A stretch of DNA of 64,000 nucleotides from Eubacterium limosum (GTDB lineage Bacteria; Bacillota; Clostridia; Eubacteriales; Eubacteriaceae): NCBI RefSeq assembly GCF_000807675.2, contig NZ_CP019962.1, positions 2,914,001 to 2,978,000 on the forward strand, in the 5' to 3' direction. Shown here piece by piece: positions 26,074 through 36,300 of the stretch; the first letter of the stretch is position 1; every line of letters starts with the position of its first letter. A program made the translations under genes and the position numbers. The notes beneath the pieces are model-generated. The model worked only from the letters and a program-made list of their open reading frames with translations. It was not told where the DNA came from and made no database searches.

Positions 26074-26790
26074 ATGAAAATTTTACTATGCGAAGATAAT
26101 CCGGCAGATCTGGAAAAAGCCCGGGAACAGATCGAGGCAGCTGCAGAAACCTACCCAGAGGAGAGCATGCTTGAAATCTGCCAAACTGCAGAAGCCTGCA
26201 GAGCTTATCTGAAAAGTGAGGTGCCGGATCTGGTTTTTATGGATATCTTTATGGCAGAGACCTCCGGTGTTGATTTGGCCCGTGAAATCCGAAGCCTGAG
26301 TACAGATGCAAAGATCGTATTTCTGACCAGCTCTAACGAGTTTGCGGCCGAATCCTACGAGGTTGGAGCCATGGATTATATCCTTAAGCCCCCGACGCAG
26401 AGTCAGGTAAAAAAAGTATTTGAAAATTATATGAAAACCCAGAAGTCCCAGAGGCGTTATATTTTAGTCAAGCGGGGCAGAGACGAGGTTAGAATTGAGG
26501 AAGCTGGCATTCTTTATGTCAGAACCATCGGCAATGAAACCAGTATCCATACAAAAACCGGCGTCATCAGAGCTTACTATCCTTTGAGAGAAATTGAAAA
26601 GCAATTGGACGTCAGCCGTTTTCTGAAAGTCCGAAAAGGGCTGATCACCAGCATGGATTATATCGAATCCATGGAAGGTGATTATTGCGTGCTGAAAAAT
26701 GGCGAGGAGTATGCCATCAGCCGGAAAAACAAGTCGGAAAACCGAAAGAAATTTTATGACTATCAGTTTTCACAGATTGAAAGGAGGTAA
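26074..26790 (+). CDS. LytTR-family response regulator (AgrA/LytR type)
   Basis: A 238-residue regulator. The receiver domain (1-120) has CEDNPAD, phospho-acceptor Asp in DLVFMDIFMAETSG and lysine in DYILKPP. The LytTR DNA-binding domain (about 130-235) contains YILVKRGRDEVRIEEAGILYV and FLKVRKGLITSMDYIESM. LytTR proteins bind pairs of about 9-bp direct repeats; such repeats are found at three protease promoters nearby. The kinase gene begins 4 bp downstream. Confidence 0.92.
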   Translation: MKILLCEDNPADLEKAREQIEAAAETYPEESMLEICQTAEACRAYLKSEVPDLVFMDIFMAETSGVDLAREIRSLSTDAKIVFLTSSNEFAAESYEVGAMDYILKPPTQSQVKKVFENYMKTQKSQRRYILVKRGRDEVRIEEAGILYVRTIGNETSIHTKTGVIRAYYPLREIEKQLDVSRFLKVRKGLITSMDYIESMEGDYCVLKNGEEYAISRKNKSENRKKFYDYQFSQIERR

Positions 26791-26794
26791 ACGG

Positions 26795-28213
26795 TTGCTC
26801 GAATCCAATATTTTTATGAGGTATATTCTTGGCTTCTGGGTGCAGGTGGTGCCTGTGGCAGCCCTTTGCTATCTGGCCTTTGACCCGGAGGATTACCGCC
26901 TGAGCGTCAAAAAGACCGCTTTTCTTAACCTGGGGGTCATGCTTCTGCTGTCCATTTTGGAGACTTTTTTGTGGGTCTGGAATGAGCAGTTTCAGGGCAC
27001 TGATTATGAGGCCGCCTTCAGCGGCAACAGTACCATTTTTTACGGCTTTCTGCTGCTTTGCTTCTTTTTGTTTCTGGCCTGCGTGCGCAGTACTCTGGTC
27101 AAGAAGCTGCTGGTCTTCTCGATGGGGTTTGCCTACGCGGTCTTTGTGGCCTCCGGCGCCAACACTTATCTGACTGTTTTTCCTGAAAGCAGTTTTTGGG
27201 ATGCTTCCCGTGAGGCAGGGGTGATGCTGCAGGGGGGCTCCATCTATGTGATTATCGTGCTGGAGTGTGTGACACTGCCGCTCATGATACTGTTCATGCG
27301 AAAAATCGTCCGGCCGGCACTGCGGGTTCTGGATACCAAGACAAGCCGTTATTTCTGCCTGGCCATCATTATTATGCTCATGCTGTACTGCGCGAGCTAT
27401 ACCCGCATCACCTTTAATTTTGACACCGTACTGTTTGTGTTTTACTGCCTGACCCTGTGTGTGTTTGGGTCCTTTGGCATCTTTTTTTACACAGCCGGGC
27501 AGATGAACAAAAACAGGGAAACAGAAGAAAAGGCACGCCAGCTGGAACACCAAATCCAGCTTGAGGAGCTCAATTACCGGAATATTGTCGGCAATCTGGA
27601 GAATGCCCGCATGCTCCGGCACGATGTGCGACACCATCTGCGGCTCATTGGCGAGCTGGCCGAAAGCGGCAATACCAAAGCTATTCAGGATTATATCCAA
27701 TCTTACGACGACCGTATCCAGTCTGAGACCACCGTACAGGCTTCCGACAATTATATCTTTAACAGCATCTATCAATACTACCTTGCAAAGTGTGAGGAAA
27801 GCGGTATCGAGTTGAACGTGAAGGTAAAGCTGGGGCAGACACCAGGTATTGACCAGGTGGATCTTACGGTTCTGTTTTCCAACATTCTGGAAAACGCCTT
27901 TAACGCCTGCCAGAAGGTCGTCGGCCAAAAGCCCTTTATCGACCTGCGGGTAGGGTCGGTGGGCAGTTCCATGGTCATTATCATGAAAAACAGCACCACG
28001 ATGGTCAGCGAAAAACAGACCCTGACCACCGCAGAACTTCAGCGCCTGAAGGAAAACGGGCGTAAAAGCCTTGGCCTGCAGAGCGTTCAAAGCATTGTGG
28101 ACGCCCATCACGGGTATGTGGAGTACCACTGCAGCGAGGGCGTGTTCAGCACGAAAATAAGTATCATCTGTGCCGCAAAAGACACCGATGATAGCAGGGA
28201 GGAAAGAATATGA
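26795..28213 (+). CDS. AgrC-like sensor kinase with polytopic membrane sensor and GHKL ATPase
   Basis: A 472-residue kinase from TTG 26795, 7 bp after AGGAGG (26782-26787); the longer frame overlaps the regulator gene. About six membrane helices (10-230) form the sensor. The dimerisation region has MLRHDVRHHLRLIGEL with the likely phospho-histidine. The GHKL ATPase has NILENAFNACQ and GLQSVQSIVDAHHG. The design is that of peptide-sensing kinases (AgrC, ComD), but no pheromone precursor or AgrB-like gene is near, so the ligand is open. Confidence 0.87.
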   Translation: MLESNIFMRYILGFWVQVVPVAALCYLAFDPEDYRLSVKKTAFLNLGVMLLLSILETFLWVWNEQFQGTDYEAAFSGNSTIFYGFLLLCFFLFLACVRSTLVKKLLVFSMGFAYAVFVASGANTYLTVFPESSFWDASREAGVMLQGGSIYVIIVLECVTLPLMILFMRKIVRPALRVLDTKTSRYFCLAIIIMLMLYCASYTRITFNFDTVLFVFYCLTLCVFGSFGIFFYTAGQMNKNRETEEKARQLEHQIQLEELNYRNIVGNLENARMLRHDVRHHLRLIGELAESGNTKAIQDYIQSYDDRIQSETTVQASDNYIFNSIYQYYLAKCEESGIELNVKVKLGQTPGIDQVDLTVLFSNILENAFNACQKVVGQKPFIDLRVGSVGSSMVIIMKNSTTMVSEKQTLTTAELQRLKENGRKSLGLQSVQSIVDAHHGYVEYHCSEGVFSTKISIICAAKDTDDSREERI

Positions 28214-28641
28214 AAAAAATAATATCAGGAATGATGGCGTTGGTCCTCTGCTTTACACTGGCGGCCTGCACTGCCGGGTCTGGTACGGGTATCGCAGGAA
28301 CCTGGAAGGAGGAGACCGCAGCCGAAACAGACCAGAGCGGTTACCAGCTGACTTTTAAGGATGACGGCAGCTTTGAGGAAAGGATTGAGCCAAAAAGCGA
28401 TCAGGCATCGCCCACCACTGTCAGCGGAAAATACACTGTGGACAGCGGCAGAATAAAGCTGGAGGTCACCAGCTTTTCCGGAGGCGGTATAGAGGCAGAA
28501 AACCTCATGAACCTGGGCGCTGGCAGCAATGTGGTGGAGCGGCAGTACGAAATTGAGGGCCAAACCTTGTATCTGTACGAGAGCGAAAAACAGGAGGGCC
28601 GTACCGAGAAGGCCTTTGAAGGAAAATTCATCAGAGAATAA
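28210..28641 (+). CDS. Small lipoprotein with a lipocalin-like beta domain
   Basis: A 143-residue protein whose ATG overlaps the kinase stop by 4 bp. The signal peptide ends at lipobox LAAC (Cys20). The remainder reads as a one-domain beta protein (GTWKEETAAE, YQLTFKDDGSFEER, VSGKYTVDSGRIKLEV, YEIEGQTLYLYE), as in the GTW-type extracellular domains of Firmicutes lipoproteins. Coupling to the kinase suggests it helps sensing or reports surface state. Function is not known to me. Confidence 0.7.
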   Translation: MKKIISGMMALVLCFTLAACTAGSGTGIAGTWKEETAAETDQSGYQLTFKDDGSFEERIEPKSDQASPTTVSGKYTVDSGRIKLEVTSFSGGGIEAENLMNLGAGSNVVERQYEIEGQTLYLYESEKQEGRTEKAFEGKFIRE

Positions 28642-28659
28642 AAAACAAATAAAATGTGA

Positions 28660-28717
28660 CGAGTGGTCAAAACTCGATGTAAACGGTATGCTATCCGTGG
28701 GAAAAGTATGATATAAT
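28660..28717 (+). promoter_or_regulatory. LytTR-type direct repeats and -10 box before the first subtilisin gene
   Basis: The proximal repeat TAAACGGTAT (28680-28689) is perfect. The distal one, 20 bp upstream (28660-28669, CGAGTGGTCA), is degenerate. -10 TATAAT is at 28712-28717, 22 bp after the box, the same spacing as at 33215. Confidence 0.65.
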
Positions 28718-28753
28718 AAAAAGGATTTTAATAAAACCTGAGAGGAGAATCAT

Positions 28754-31700
28754 GTGAAAAAGCGAATTTTAGGCATTATGCTGAGTCTGCTTATGGTCTT
28801 TTCCACCGTGCCGGCAGGAGTGCTGGCCCAGGAAGACAGTCCGGCAGATTATGGAACACCCGGTGTAGATTACGCCGAGGGCGAGGCCATCGTCTATGTT
28901 GACGGCGGCGCAGCAGCGCTGAACAATACAAACAGCCGTAGCCGCAGCGCCTCAGCCTACGAGACCGAGGAGCTCATGGCCGTAGAGGTAGCGGCAGAGC
29001 CCGCGGCCGAAAACAGCCCCATGCTGCGCAGCGCAGCCGCCCAAACGGGCAAAAGCCTGGTGCTGGTAAAAAGCGGCCAGGACACCGAAAGCCTGATCGC
29101 GGACCTGCAAAACAACCCCAATGTTGAATTTGCAGAGCCGAACTATTATGTGGAGGCTTATGGTGTAAATGAGCCAACAGACCCGGGGTATAAGGATCAG
29201 TGGGCTTTAAAGAATCAACTGAATCCCGGAAGCACCAGCATTCCGTCGGCGGATATCAACGCCGCAGATGCGTGGAAAGCAGTTGATACAACAGGCAATA
29301 CCCCCGTGGTCGCCGTGCTGGACAGCGGCGTGGATTATCACCACCCTGACCTTAAAAATAAAATGTGGACAGCCAGCGAAGACCTGCAAGCAAAAATCGG
29401 CGGCGGCACATATGGTTACAACGCCATTACAGGGGAGAATCCCAAAGATCCCATGGACACAGATATCGGCCATGGCACCCACTGCGCGGGCATCATTGCC
29501 GCCGAGTGGGATAATGCTATCGGCGTTGCCGGCGTCAGCCCCAATGCCCAGATCATGGCCGTGCGCTTTCTTGGCAAGTCTGGAAGCGATATGGCCGGAG
29601 CCATCCGCGGTTACGCCTATATCCAGGCAGCAGCAAAGGCTGGCGTGAACGTGGTCGCCATCAATAATTCCTGGGGCCCCGGCACCGTTGAGGGCCGGCA
29701 GCTGCGGTCTGTTTCCACGGCTGCCACTGCCATCGGCAGAGATTACGGTGTGGTTTCCTGCTTTGCGGCAGGCAACTCCAATACCAACAACGACCTGAAC
29801 AGCGGCGGTATTGTCAACAGCCCCTATGTGGTAACCGTTGGCGCCATGGACAGCGAGGGCTATAAAAGCTTTTTCTCCTGCTATGGTAAAGAAACCGTCG
29901 ATGTTTTCGCACCCGGCAGCCAGATTTTATCGACCACCAGTACCGATAAAAAGCTTGCGATGAATGAACATGAGATGCCCACGCAGTATCTGCCGCAGAT
30001 ACAGGCGAGTGGAGATTCTTATTTTTATGAAAACTTTGAAGGAGACTCCCCGTCCGTCAGCCTGCGGCTTTTGGATAAGGACGGCAATAAAAAGGCGGAT
30101 TCAGAGGACGGCCCTGGCTATGCCAGCACAAAAGGCCTTCAGATTTCTTTAGACAGCATCCAAAATGATGAGGCTTTCGCCATTGAGATGGTCTTTAACC
30201 GGAATGAATTAGCGAATATTGATACAAGCGCCCTTTTCAATATTGCTTTCCAGGCAGGCTGTGACAATGCCATGTACGGCCAGACCTTCCTGCTCCAGTA
30301 TCAGGATAAGGACGGGAAGTGGCAGGGCTTTGACTCTACCCAGGTGCTGGAAAAAGACAAGGACGACAATCCGACCCAATATCTCCCCGCCCGTCTGCGC
30401 CTGTCCGACCATAACTGGAACCAGTCGACCCAGGAAGTCAACTTGCCTGATTTTATGGAATATAAGAACCCAGAAGCACAAAATGAGGTCGTCTTACGTC
30501 TCATCCCCAAGCCGGCCGAAGAAGGGCAGCAGGGCGTAATGAGCGGAAAGACAGGCGATACCGCCACCTTCCGCCTGGACGATGTGGGCTTTGGTAAAAA
30601 AGCCTCCGACTATTTTTACTCCGACGGTACCTCCATGGCCACCCCAGTGGTCACCGGGATTGCGGCCCTGCTGTCCACGAAATTTGACAGCGCAGAAGAA
30701 GTCTGCGCACGCATCAAGGGCGGCGTCAACCGTGAAGAAGCTCAGGAGGATCTGAAAAACGCGTCCGTTTCCCAGGGCTTTGTGGATGCTGGAGCCGCCT
30801 TTGACGATGAACAGTGCGTTCCGGTTTTAAATGATCTGACCATTGATGGCGATACAGCCACCCTTAAAGGCTATTTCTTTGGAACACAGGGAACCGTCAG
30901 TATTGGCGGACAAAACGCGGTCATTACCGGATGGGCAGATAACACCATCACCTTTACCATGCCCCAGGGCATAAAGGGAAAACAGGAGGTTATTGTCACG
31001 CCGGAAAATAAAGATTACGGACGGAATATTTTCGAGGTCAGTACCTATGTTAAAGGCTACAGCACCCTGGCAGCCCCAGATCTTAAGCTCGATGAATTCG
31101 GTGATTACGACCTCAGATCAGCCGACCTGTATCCTCTGACCATGGCAGCCACCGAAAACAAGCTGGCCTATCTGGGAATTATACTGGAAACCAATGAACT
31201 TAAGATGTCAATTTATGACATCGCAACAGGAAAGTGGGATGAAAAGCCCATTTCGTTGCCAGAAAATATAATGAAAGCTGCAAACACATCTTTTTATTCA
31301 CTGACAGCGGGAAAAACCAAATTCTATTTATTGTACAGTACACAGGAAAAAGTGATTGAAGACGGAAAAGAAACGGTAAAATCTTATGTCCGGGTTGGCA
31401 CCTATGACCCGTCAGCAGCCACCTGGAAAACAGTGGACACAGAGCTGGGCGGCACCGAAAAGCTTGTAGTCTACGGCGATAAGCTGCTGGCCGTCGGCGG
31501 CGATGATATTACCGTAACAGATAACGGCGTGACATCGACCGCTAAAAACAGCGTGCTCATCATCAATCCAGAAACCGGCGCGACCACCGGCAGCCTGAAG
31601 GATATGCCAGAAGGCCGCAGCGGAGCAACGGTCAGCGCATCGGGCAGTACACTCATGGTTCACGGCGGCAACAACGGGCTGCTGAATCCAGATCAAAAGA

Positions 31701-32284
31701 CCTATGACAATACCTTAAGCTACGACGGCAGCAGCTGGAACACCTATGACGACAGCTTTCCGGCCGCCGGGCAGTTTGATGCCAACCAGACCCTTGACGC
31801 AGCCTATACCGCTCTCAACAACAACGGCATGCTGGCAGTGGGCCCGGTTAAAGACCTGGACAAAGCCGAGATGATGGACACCTGGAGCTTTAACGCCAAA
31901 GACAAAGCCTGGGCAGGCGATGCCGGCAAGCTCTACAGCCAGACCAAGACCACCCAGAACATTGGCGCGGCCTCAGGCAACCAGTTTTATGTTTTAGGCT
32001 ATACTGGAAGAGACACAGAACCGCTGGTATTCCGCTCCACCACCGTGGACTATACCGGCCCGACTGGCGACCCGTCCGGTGACCAGCCGACACCGCCGGA
32101 GCCAAGCCCCAGTGTGAACCCATCCCCGACAGCGGCGCCCGCAGATAGCGGCACTACTGGAAACGGATCAAACGCGGGAACTGGCCTCTTTGGCGGCGCC
32201 TCAGGCATTGCCCTGACCGCCGCGGCGCTTCTGCTGCTGGCAGCAGGCGGCGGCCTGGTACTCTACCGCAGAAGAAAAGGTTAA
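28754..32284 (+). CDS. Subtilisin-like (S8) surface serine protease, paralog 1
   Basis: A 1176-residue protein starting at GTG. A signal peptide (about 1-26) and an inhibitor-type propeptide (to about 150, VEFAEPNYYVEA) precede the S8 domain. The triad is Asp190 (VLDSGVD), His240 (GHGTHCAG) and Ser627 (GTSMATP), with oxyanion Asn in INNSWG. An insert of about 190 residues lies between the oxyanion Asn region and the Ser. It is followed by an IPT/TIG-like domain (about 690-770), a kelch-like beta region (about 780-1110), a Pro-rich stalk, NAGTG, a hydrophobic helix and YRRRKG. It is expected to be cell-surface bound. It is related to 37777 and 55177. Confidence 0.9.
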   Translation: MKKRILGIMLSLLMVFSTVPAGVLAQEDSPADYGTPGVDYAEGEAIVYVDGGAAALNNTNSRSRSASAYETEELMAVEVAAEPAAENSPMLRSAAAQTGKSLVLVKSGQDTESLIADLQNNPNVEFAEPNYYVEAYGVNEPTDPGYKDQWALKNQLNPGSTSIPSADINAADAWKAVDTTGNTPVVAVLDSGVDYHHPDLKNKMWTASEDLQAKIGGGTYGYNAITGENPKDPMDTDIGHGTHCAGIIAAEWDNAIGVAGVSPNAQIMAVRFLGKSGSDMAGAIRGYAYIQAAAKAGVNVVAINNSWGPGTVEGRQLRSVSTAATAIGRDYGVVSCFAAGNSNTNNDLNSGGIVNSPYVVTVGAMDSEGYKSFFSCYGKETVDVFAPGSQILSTTSTDKKLAMNEHEMPTQYLPQIQASGDSYFYENFEGDSPSVSLRLLDKDGNKKADSEDGPGYASTKGLQISLDSIQNDEAFAIEMVFNRNELANIDTSALFNIAFQAGCDNAMYGQTFLLQYQDKDGKWQGFDSTQVLEKDKDDNPTQYLPARLRLSDHNWNQSTQEVNLPDFMEYKNPEAQNEVVLRLIPKPAEEGQQGVMSGKTGDTATFRLDDVGFGKKASDYFYSDGTSMATPVVTGIAALLSTKFDSAEEVCARIKGGVNREEAQEDLKNASVSQGFVDAGAAFDDEQCVPVLNDLTIDGDTATLKGYFFGTQGTVSIGGQNAVITGWADNTITFTMPQGIKGKQEVIVTPENKDYGRNIFEVSTYVKGYSTLAAPDLKLDEFGDYDLRSADLYPLTMAATENKLAYLGIILETNELKMSIYDIATGKWDEKPISLPENIMKAANTSFYSLTAGKTKFYLLYSTQEKVIEDGKETVKSYVRVGTYDPSAATWKTVDTELGGTEKLVVYGDKLLAVGGDDITVTDNGVTSTAKNSVLIINPETGATTGSLKDMPEGRSGATVSASGSTLMVHGGNNGLLNPDQKTYDNTLSYDGSSWNTYDDSFPAAGQFDANQTLDAAYTALNNNGMLAVGPVKDLDKAEMMDTWSFNAKDKAWAGDAGKLYSQTKTTQNIGAASGNQFYVLGYTGRDTEPLVFRSTTVDYTGPTGDPSGDQPTPPEPSPSVNPSPTAAPADSGTTGNGSNAGTGLFGGASGIALTAAALLLLAAGGGLVLYRRRKG

Positions 32285-32289
32285 ACCTG

Positions 32290-32328
32290 AAAACCCCCGC
32301 AGTACAGCTGTACTGCGGGGGTTTTTTA
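32290..32328. terminator. Bidirectional terminator
   Basis: A long perfect palindrome centred on 32307 (ACCCCCGCAGTACA with its complement) is followed by TTTTTT on the plus strand and preceded by A residues. It serves both the subtilisin gene and the minus-strand CPBP gene. Confidence 0.85.
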
Positions 32329-32343
32329 GTGGCTTATTGTGGC

Positions 32344-33141
32344 TTATGATTGTTTTTTACCCACACGCCGCAGATAAAAGGCACTGAGGCCCACGTAAAG
32401 CACAAAGGTGACCAGAACAGTGGGGCTGACACCGCCTGCAGCGCCTGCCGAAGCAGACGGTGAGCCAGCAAGATACTCGACAGCCACCGCTGGGACAATG
32501 TCATTGACCGCGTGAAAAATCATCGGCCCCACAAGATTGCCTGTGCGCAGATAAATCGTGGAGAGAAACAGGCCCATGCCAAAGTTGCTGATCACCTGAG
32601 TCAGGGTGTAGGAGAGATCTGCCTGGCCGATGAGGTTAAGGCAGTGGGCCAGAGAAAAAATAAGTCCGGCGATCACCGCTGTTTTGATGGATGAACTGCG
32701 GGAGGCGCCCAGGCCGTTCTTAACAAGGTTGACCACGCCAGCCCGAAAGACCAGCTCTTCAAAGAAAGCAACCGAGGTCATAAAAACAATTTGAGCCAGC
32801 AGCCAGCTCCAGCTAATCCCTTTGTCCGAAACATTGGCAGAGATAAACGAAAGTGCCAGAATGCCAGCAAAAAGTAGAAAAAAGGGCCAGGCGAGTAAAA
32901 GGGATTTTCCAAGTCCCTTTCCGGTAAAGCCCAGCTTTTCTGCAACCTCAAGCTTCAGGAGCAGTAAAATCATAAGGGCTCCCAGAATAAAGCGTATGGC
33001 CGTGGCCGATAAAATACCAGGCAGCCCAAGGCCTCGGATTAAAAGTACCTCAAATCCAAAAAGAACCGCAATGGCAGCAACACCGAGGACAAGGGCAGCG
33101 AGAATACCGTGCCGGCGGCACCCGTTTTTCAGTAAGTCCAT
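32344..33141 (-). CDS. CPBP-family intramembrane metalloprotease
   Basis: A 265-residue polytopic protein (about eight helices) from ATG 33141, with AAAGGAG 8 bp upstream. The CPBP/Abi motifs are EELVFRAGVVN (EExxxR), the FSLAHCLN histidine, and IFHAVND near the end. Family members cleave membrane substrates, including prenylated or bacteriocin-like peptides, or give immunity. It stands divergent to the 33310 gene, sharing a 168-bp region that holds the LytTR box, so it may belong to the same regulon. Confidence 0.85.
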   Translation of the reverse strand: MDLLKNGCRRHGILAALVLGVAAIAVLFGFEVLLIRGLGLPGILSATAIRFILGALMILLLLKLEVAEKLGFTGKGLGKSLLLAWPFFLLFAGILALSFISANVSDKGISWSWLLAQIVFMTSVAFFEELVFRAGVVNLVKNGLGASRSSSIKTAVIAGLIFSLAHCLNLIGQADLSYTLTQVISNFGMGLFLSTIYLRTGNLVGPMIFHAVNDIVPAVAVEYLAGSPSASAGAAGGVSPTVLVTFVLYVGLSAFYLRRVGKKQS

Positions 33142-33214
33142 ATGAAACACTCCTTTACTCAATAATCTGTTTCTATTTTATGCTAAATAAACAGGCCTGT
33201 AAACAAAGACTATG

Positions 33215-33272
33215 CAAACGGTCGTTACTCGGTTTAAACGGTATAAAGAAATGGTCTGAATTATGATATAAT
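33215..33272 (+). promoter_or_regulatory. LytTR-type direct repeats and -10 box before the M30/C1 protease operon
   Basis: Repeats CAAACGGTCG (33215-33224) and TAAACGGTAT (33235-33244) have a 20-bp period. -10 TATAAT (33267-33272) lies 22 bp downstream. There is no recognisable -35 (TAAAGA-like), as expected for an activator-dependent promoter. Confidence 0.7.
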
Positions 33273-33309
33273 AAAAATAATTTAGAACAATGAATATAAG
33301 GAGAAAACG

Positions 33310-36300
33310 ATGAAAAAGCAAAAAACATCAACGGTTCTGTTGCTTACCCTGCTGCTCACCATTTTGTTAGCCACACCTGCGCTGGCACAGCAGGCCGCAG
33401 TGGTGGATAAAACAGGCCCAAATTACGAGGGGAATGTCATCATGGCTGAAAACCTGAATCTGGGTATTGGCTCAGACGAGGAGCTGGCCAAAACACAGAA
33501 CACCGGTATTCCGTCCAGTGCATTCGGGAGAAGTCCGGGAGGCACAGCAGACAGCACACCCATCGAAGAGCCGGAAAACAGGGACGCGCGCTGCCTGACC
33601 ATGGCATTGCCCCAGCATGATTACCCGGAACTTTCCCGGGCGCCAGAGCCCAGAAACGCTCAGCCAAAGGAATATAAAACAGGGGACACCAAAACCATCT
33701 ATTCCGATTATTACGCAGACGGCAGCGGCAGCTTTACCGCCGAGGTGGCCGCCGTCGGAAAAACCTGTACCATCTGGCGGGATACCGCCCACCGCGACCA
33801 GCTGAGCGATGAAGCTGCCCAGGATTACGCCGATGCCATCGATACCCTCATCCACGATCCGCTGGAGAATGTTTTTGGTGGATGGAGCAATGCAGACGTA
33901 GACCAGGACGGCAAAACCGCCTTTATATTCTACCCCATGGATGGCAATGCGGGCTATTTCTATGCGGCTGATCTCTACACAAAAGGGCAGGCCGAGTGGG
34001 CTACCGGCAATGTGATGGATATGCTGAACATGAACATTAAGAACACATCCAATGTTATGACCACACTGTCCACCCTGGCCCATGAGCTCCAGCACCTCAT
34101 CAACTATGCCCAGACCGGAGGCGACAGCGACGGCTGGCTTAATGAGACCTTTTCCCAGAGCGCCATTGCCATCGCCGGGCTGGCCAGCACCGAAACCGTC
34201 TATGAGGTGCCAGCCTTCATCAACTGGACACAGGACAAAGGGTACACACATCCTTTTATCTTTAAAGAATGGTATGTCCCAGGTGGGAGCGAGGCTGGAA
34301 TCCCCTACGGCAGCTGGTACCTTTTTGGCCGGTATCTGGCTCACCAGACCCAGGATCTGGAAGGCGGAGGCGACAGTATCTATCAGACCATCACAGATGT
34401 CAATCATGGCAGTACCAGGATTAAAGATATCGAAGACGCCCTTGTTTACATTGGTTACATGGGCGAAGGAAAAACAGTGGCCGATATGGATGAACTCATC
34501 ACCAACTATAACCTGGCCCTGTACCTCAGAGAGCCCTCCGGGCCCTACAGCCTTTCCGGCAACGCCCAGGAGCCCTCAAACCTGGACGGCGTGCAGGTCG
34601 GTCGGCTGTTCCAGACACCAAATGCCCCAGAAGCCCTGCCCGGTGGCGGCGCGGCCAGCTGGAGCCTGATTAAGGGCGACGACAGCGTCACCCCTGTGGC
34701 CTTCGGCCCCAATGTTCACTTCGCGGGCATCACTACTGAAATCATGGAAGGAGCTGCTGCCGAACCCCGTTCAGGCATACTGCTTTATGGTGACACCGTT
34801 CGTCTGAGTACTGCCGATAAAAACGCCGAGATCCGTTACACCCTGGACGGCAGCGATCCGGTCAAAAACGGCATGGAATATACCGAGCCCATCACCATGA
34901 CCCAAAAGACCACACTCAAGGCCTGTACAGTACAGACCGATGGAAATTATTCCCCGGTGAGCACCTGGGAATATCAGGTTAAGACTGGCGCTGTCAGTGC
35001 CAGTGTGCCTTCGGGGAGGGTAGAAACCGGCACCCCGGTTACCCTGAGCTGCGCGACGCCGGGCGCAGAAATCCGCTATACCGTAGACGGCAGCGAGCCT
35101 TCGGCCACCAACGGAGCCGTCTATACCGGGCCCGTCACCATCAGCCAGACCACCACCCTCAAAGTCGGCAGCCTGATGCCCGGCCGCAGCGATGTGCTGC
35201 CCGGCGACGTGCGCATTTTTGCCTATGAAGCCGGCCAGGGGATAGGTGACCGCTACGAGCCCAACAACAGCATCACCGCCGCCACAGCCTTCAGCTTTCC
35301 AGGCAGGCTTGAGGGCACCATCCACAATCCCGAGGATGTAGATGTTTACGCCTTTACACTGGAAAACAGCGCAAAGCTCAGCCTGACCCTGACACCGCCC
35401 GACGGCGCATCCTTCAGCCTGACCCTCTGCGACGAAAAAGGCAATAGCCTCAAAGAATCCGCCTATCCGGATAAAAGCCAGAACATCCGCTATCCAGCGG
35501 AATCAGGCAAATATATGGTAAGGGTGGCAGGCATGGACGGCAGCGTCTCCGAGGTTCAGCCCTATACCTTAAGCCTGACCAGAGAGATGGAGGAAAGCGC
35601 AGTTAAAAGCCTTGACCTGTCCGAGATGAACATGCTCACAGCCCTGACCGATAAAAGTGACACCGGCAGCGGCTATGCCTGGGATTGGGGCGTAGAGGGC
35701 GGCGGACATTTCCTCATGTCCATGGCCTATTATTCCCATTGGAACGGGCCTGTCAGTGAAAGACTGGATCCCTTTAGTGAAACCGGCCCTTTTAATTATC
35801 AGAACCATTCCGGACAGGCCGAGTACCATGTCCAGAACGCACTGTACCTGCCCAATGACCAACGTCAGAGCAGCATCGAGCACATTAAAAACGCCGTGTA
35901 CAGCTACGGCGCGGCCGATATCTACATCATGTCCGCCAATGCCTACTGGACCCTGGACAAGGCAAACCTGTACGTAGATAAGAATAACTACGATTATGAA
36001 ATAAAGGGTCACGACGGCGGCCACATCGTCACCATTGTGGGCTGGGACGATGCCTACAGTAAAGAGAATTTCAAGGGATGCCCAGAGCTGGCAAAAATCT
36101 GGGGCTACGAAGATGTAAGCATCCCGCAGCCCGAAAGTGACGGGGCCTTTATTGTCAAAAATTCCTGGGGAGAAAATTCGGGAGAGAAGGGCTATTTCTA
36201 CCTCTCCTACGAGGATGCCTTCCTGCTTGCAAATAAGCCGGCTGTCTTTATGGCCGACGATCTGCCTGATAATTATAACCATCAGTACATCAACGACCCC

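Noticed and set aside
26717-28129. 470-residue minus-strand frame opposite the AgrC-like kinase
   Set aside because: Histidine/glutamine-rich antisense of a real GHKL kinase gene; no start signal.
33472-34407. 311-residue minus-strand frame within the M30/C1 gene
   Set aside because: Antisense shadow of a domain with HELQH and a matching downstream Glu on the plus strand.
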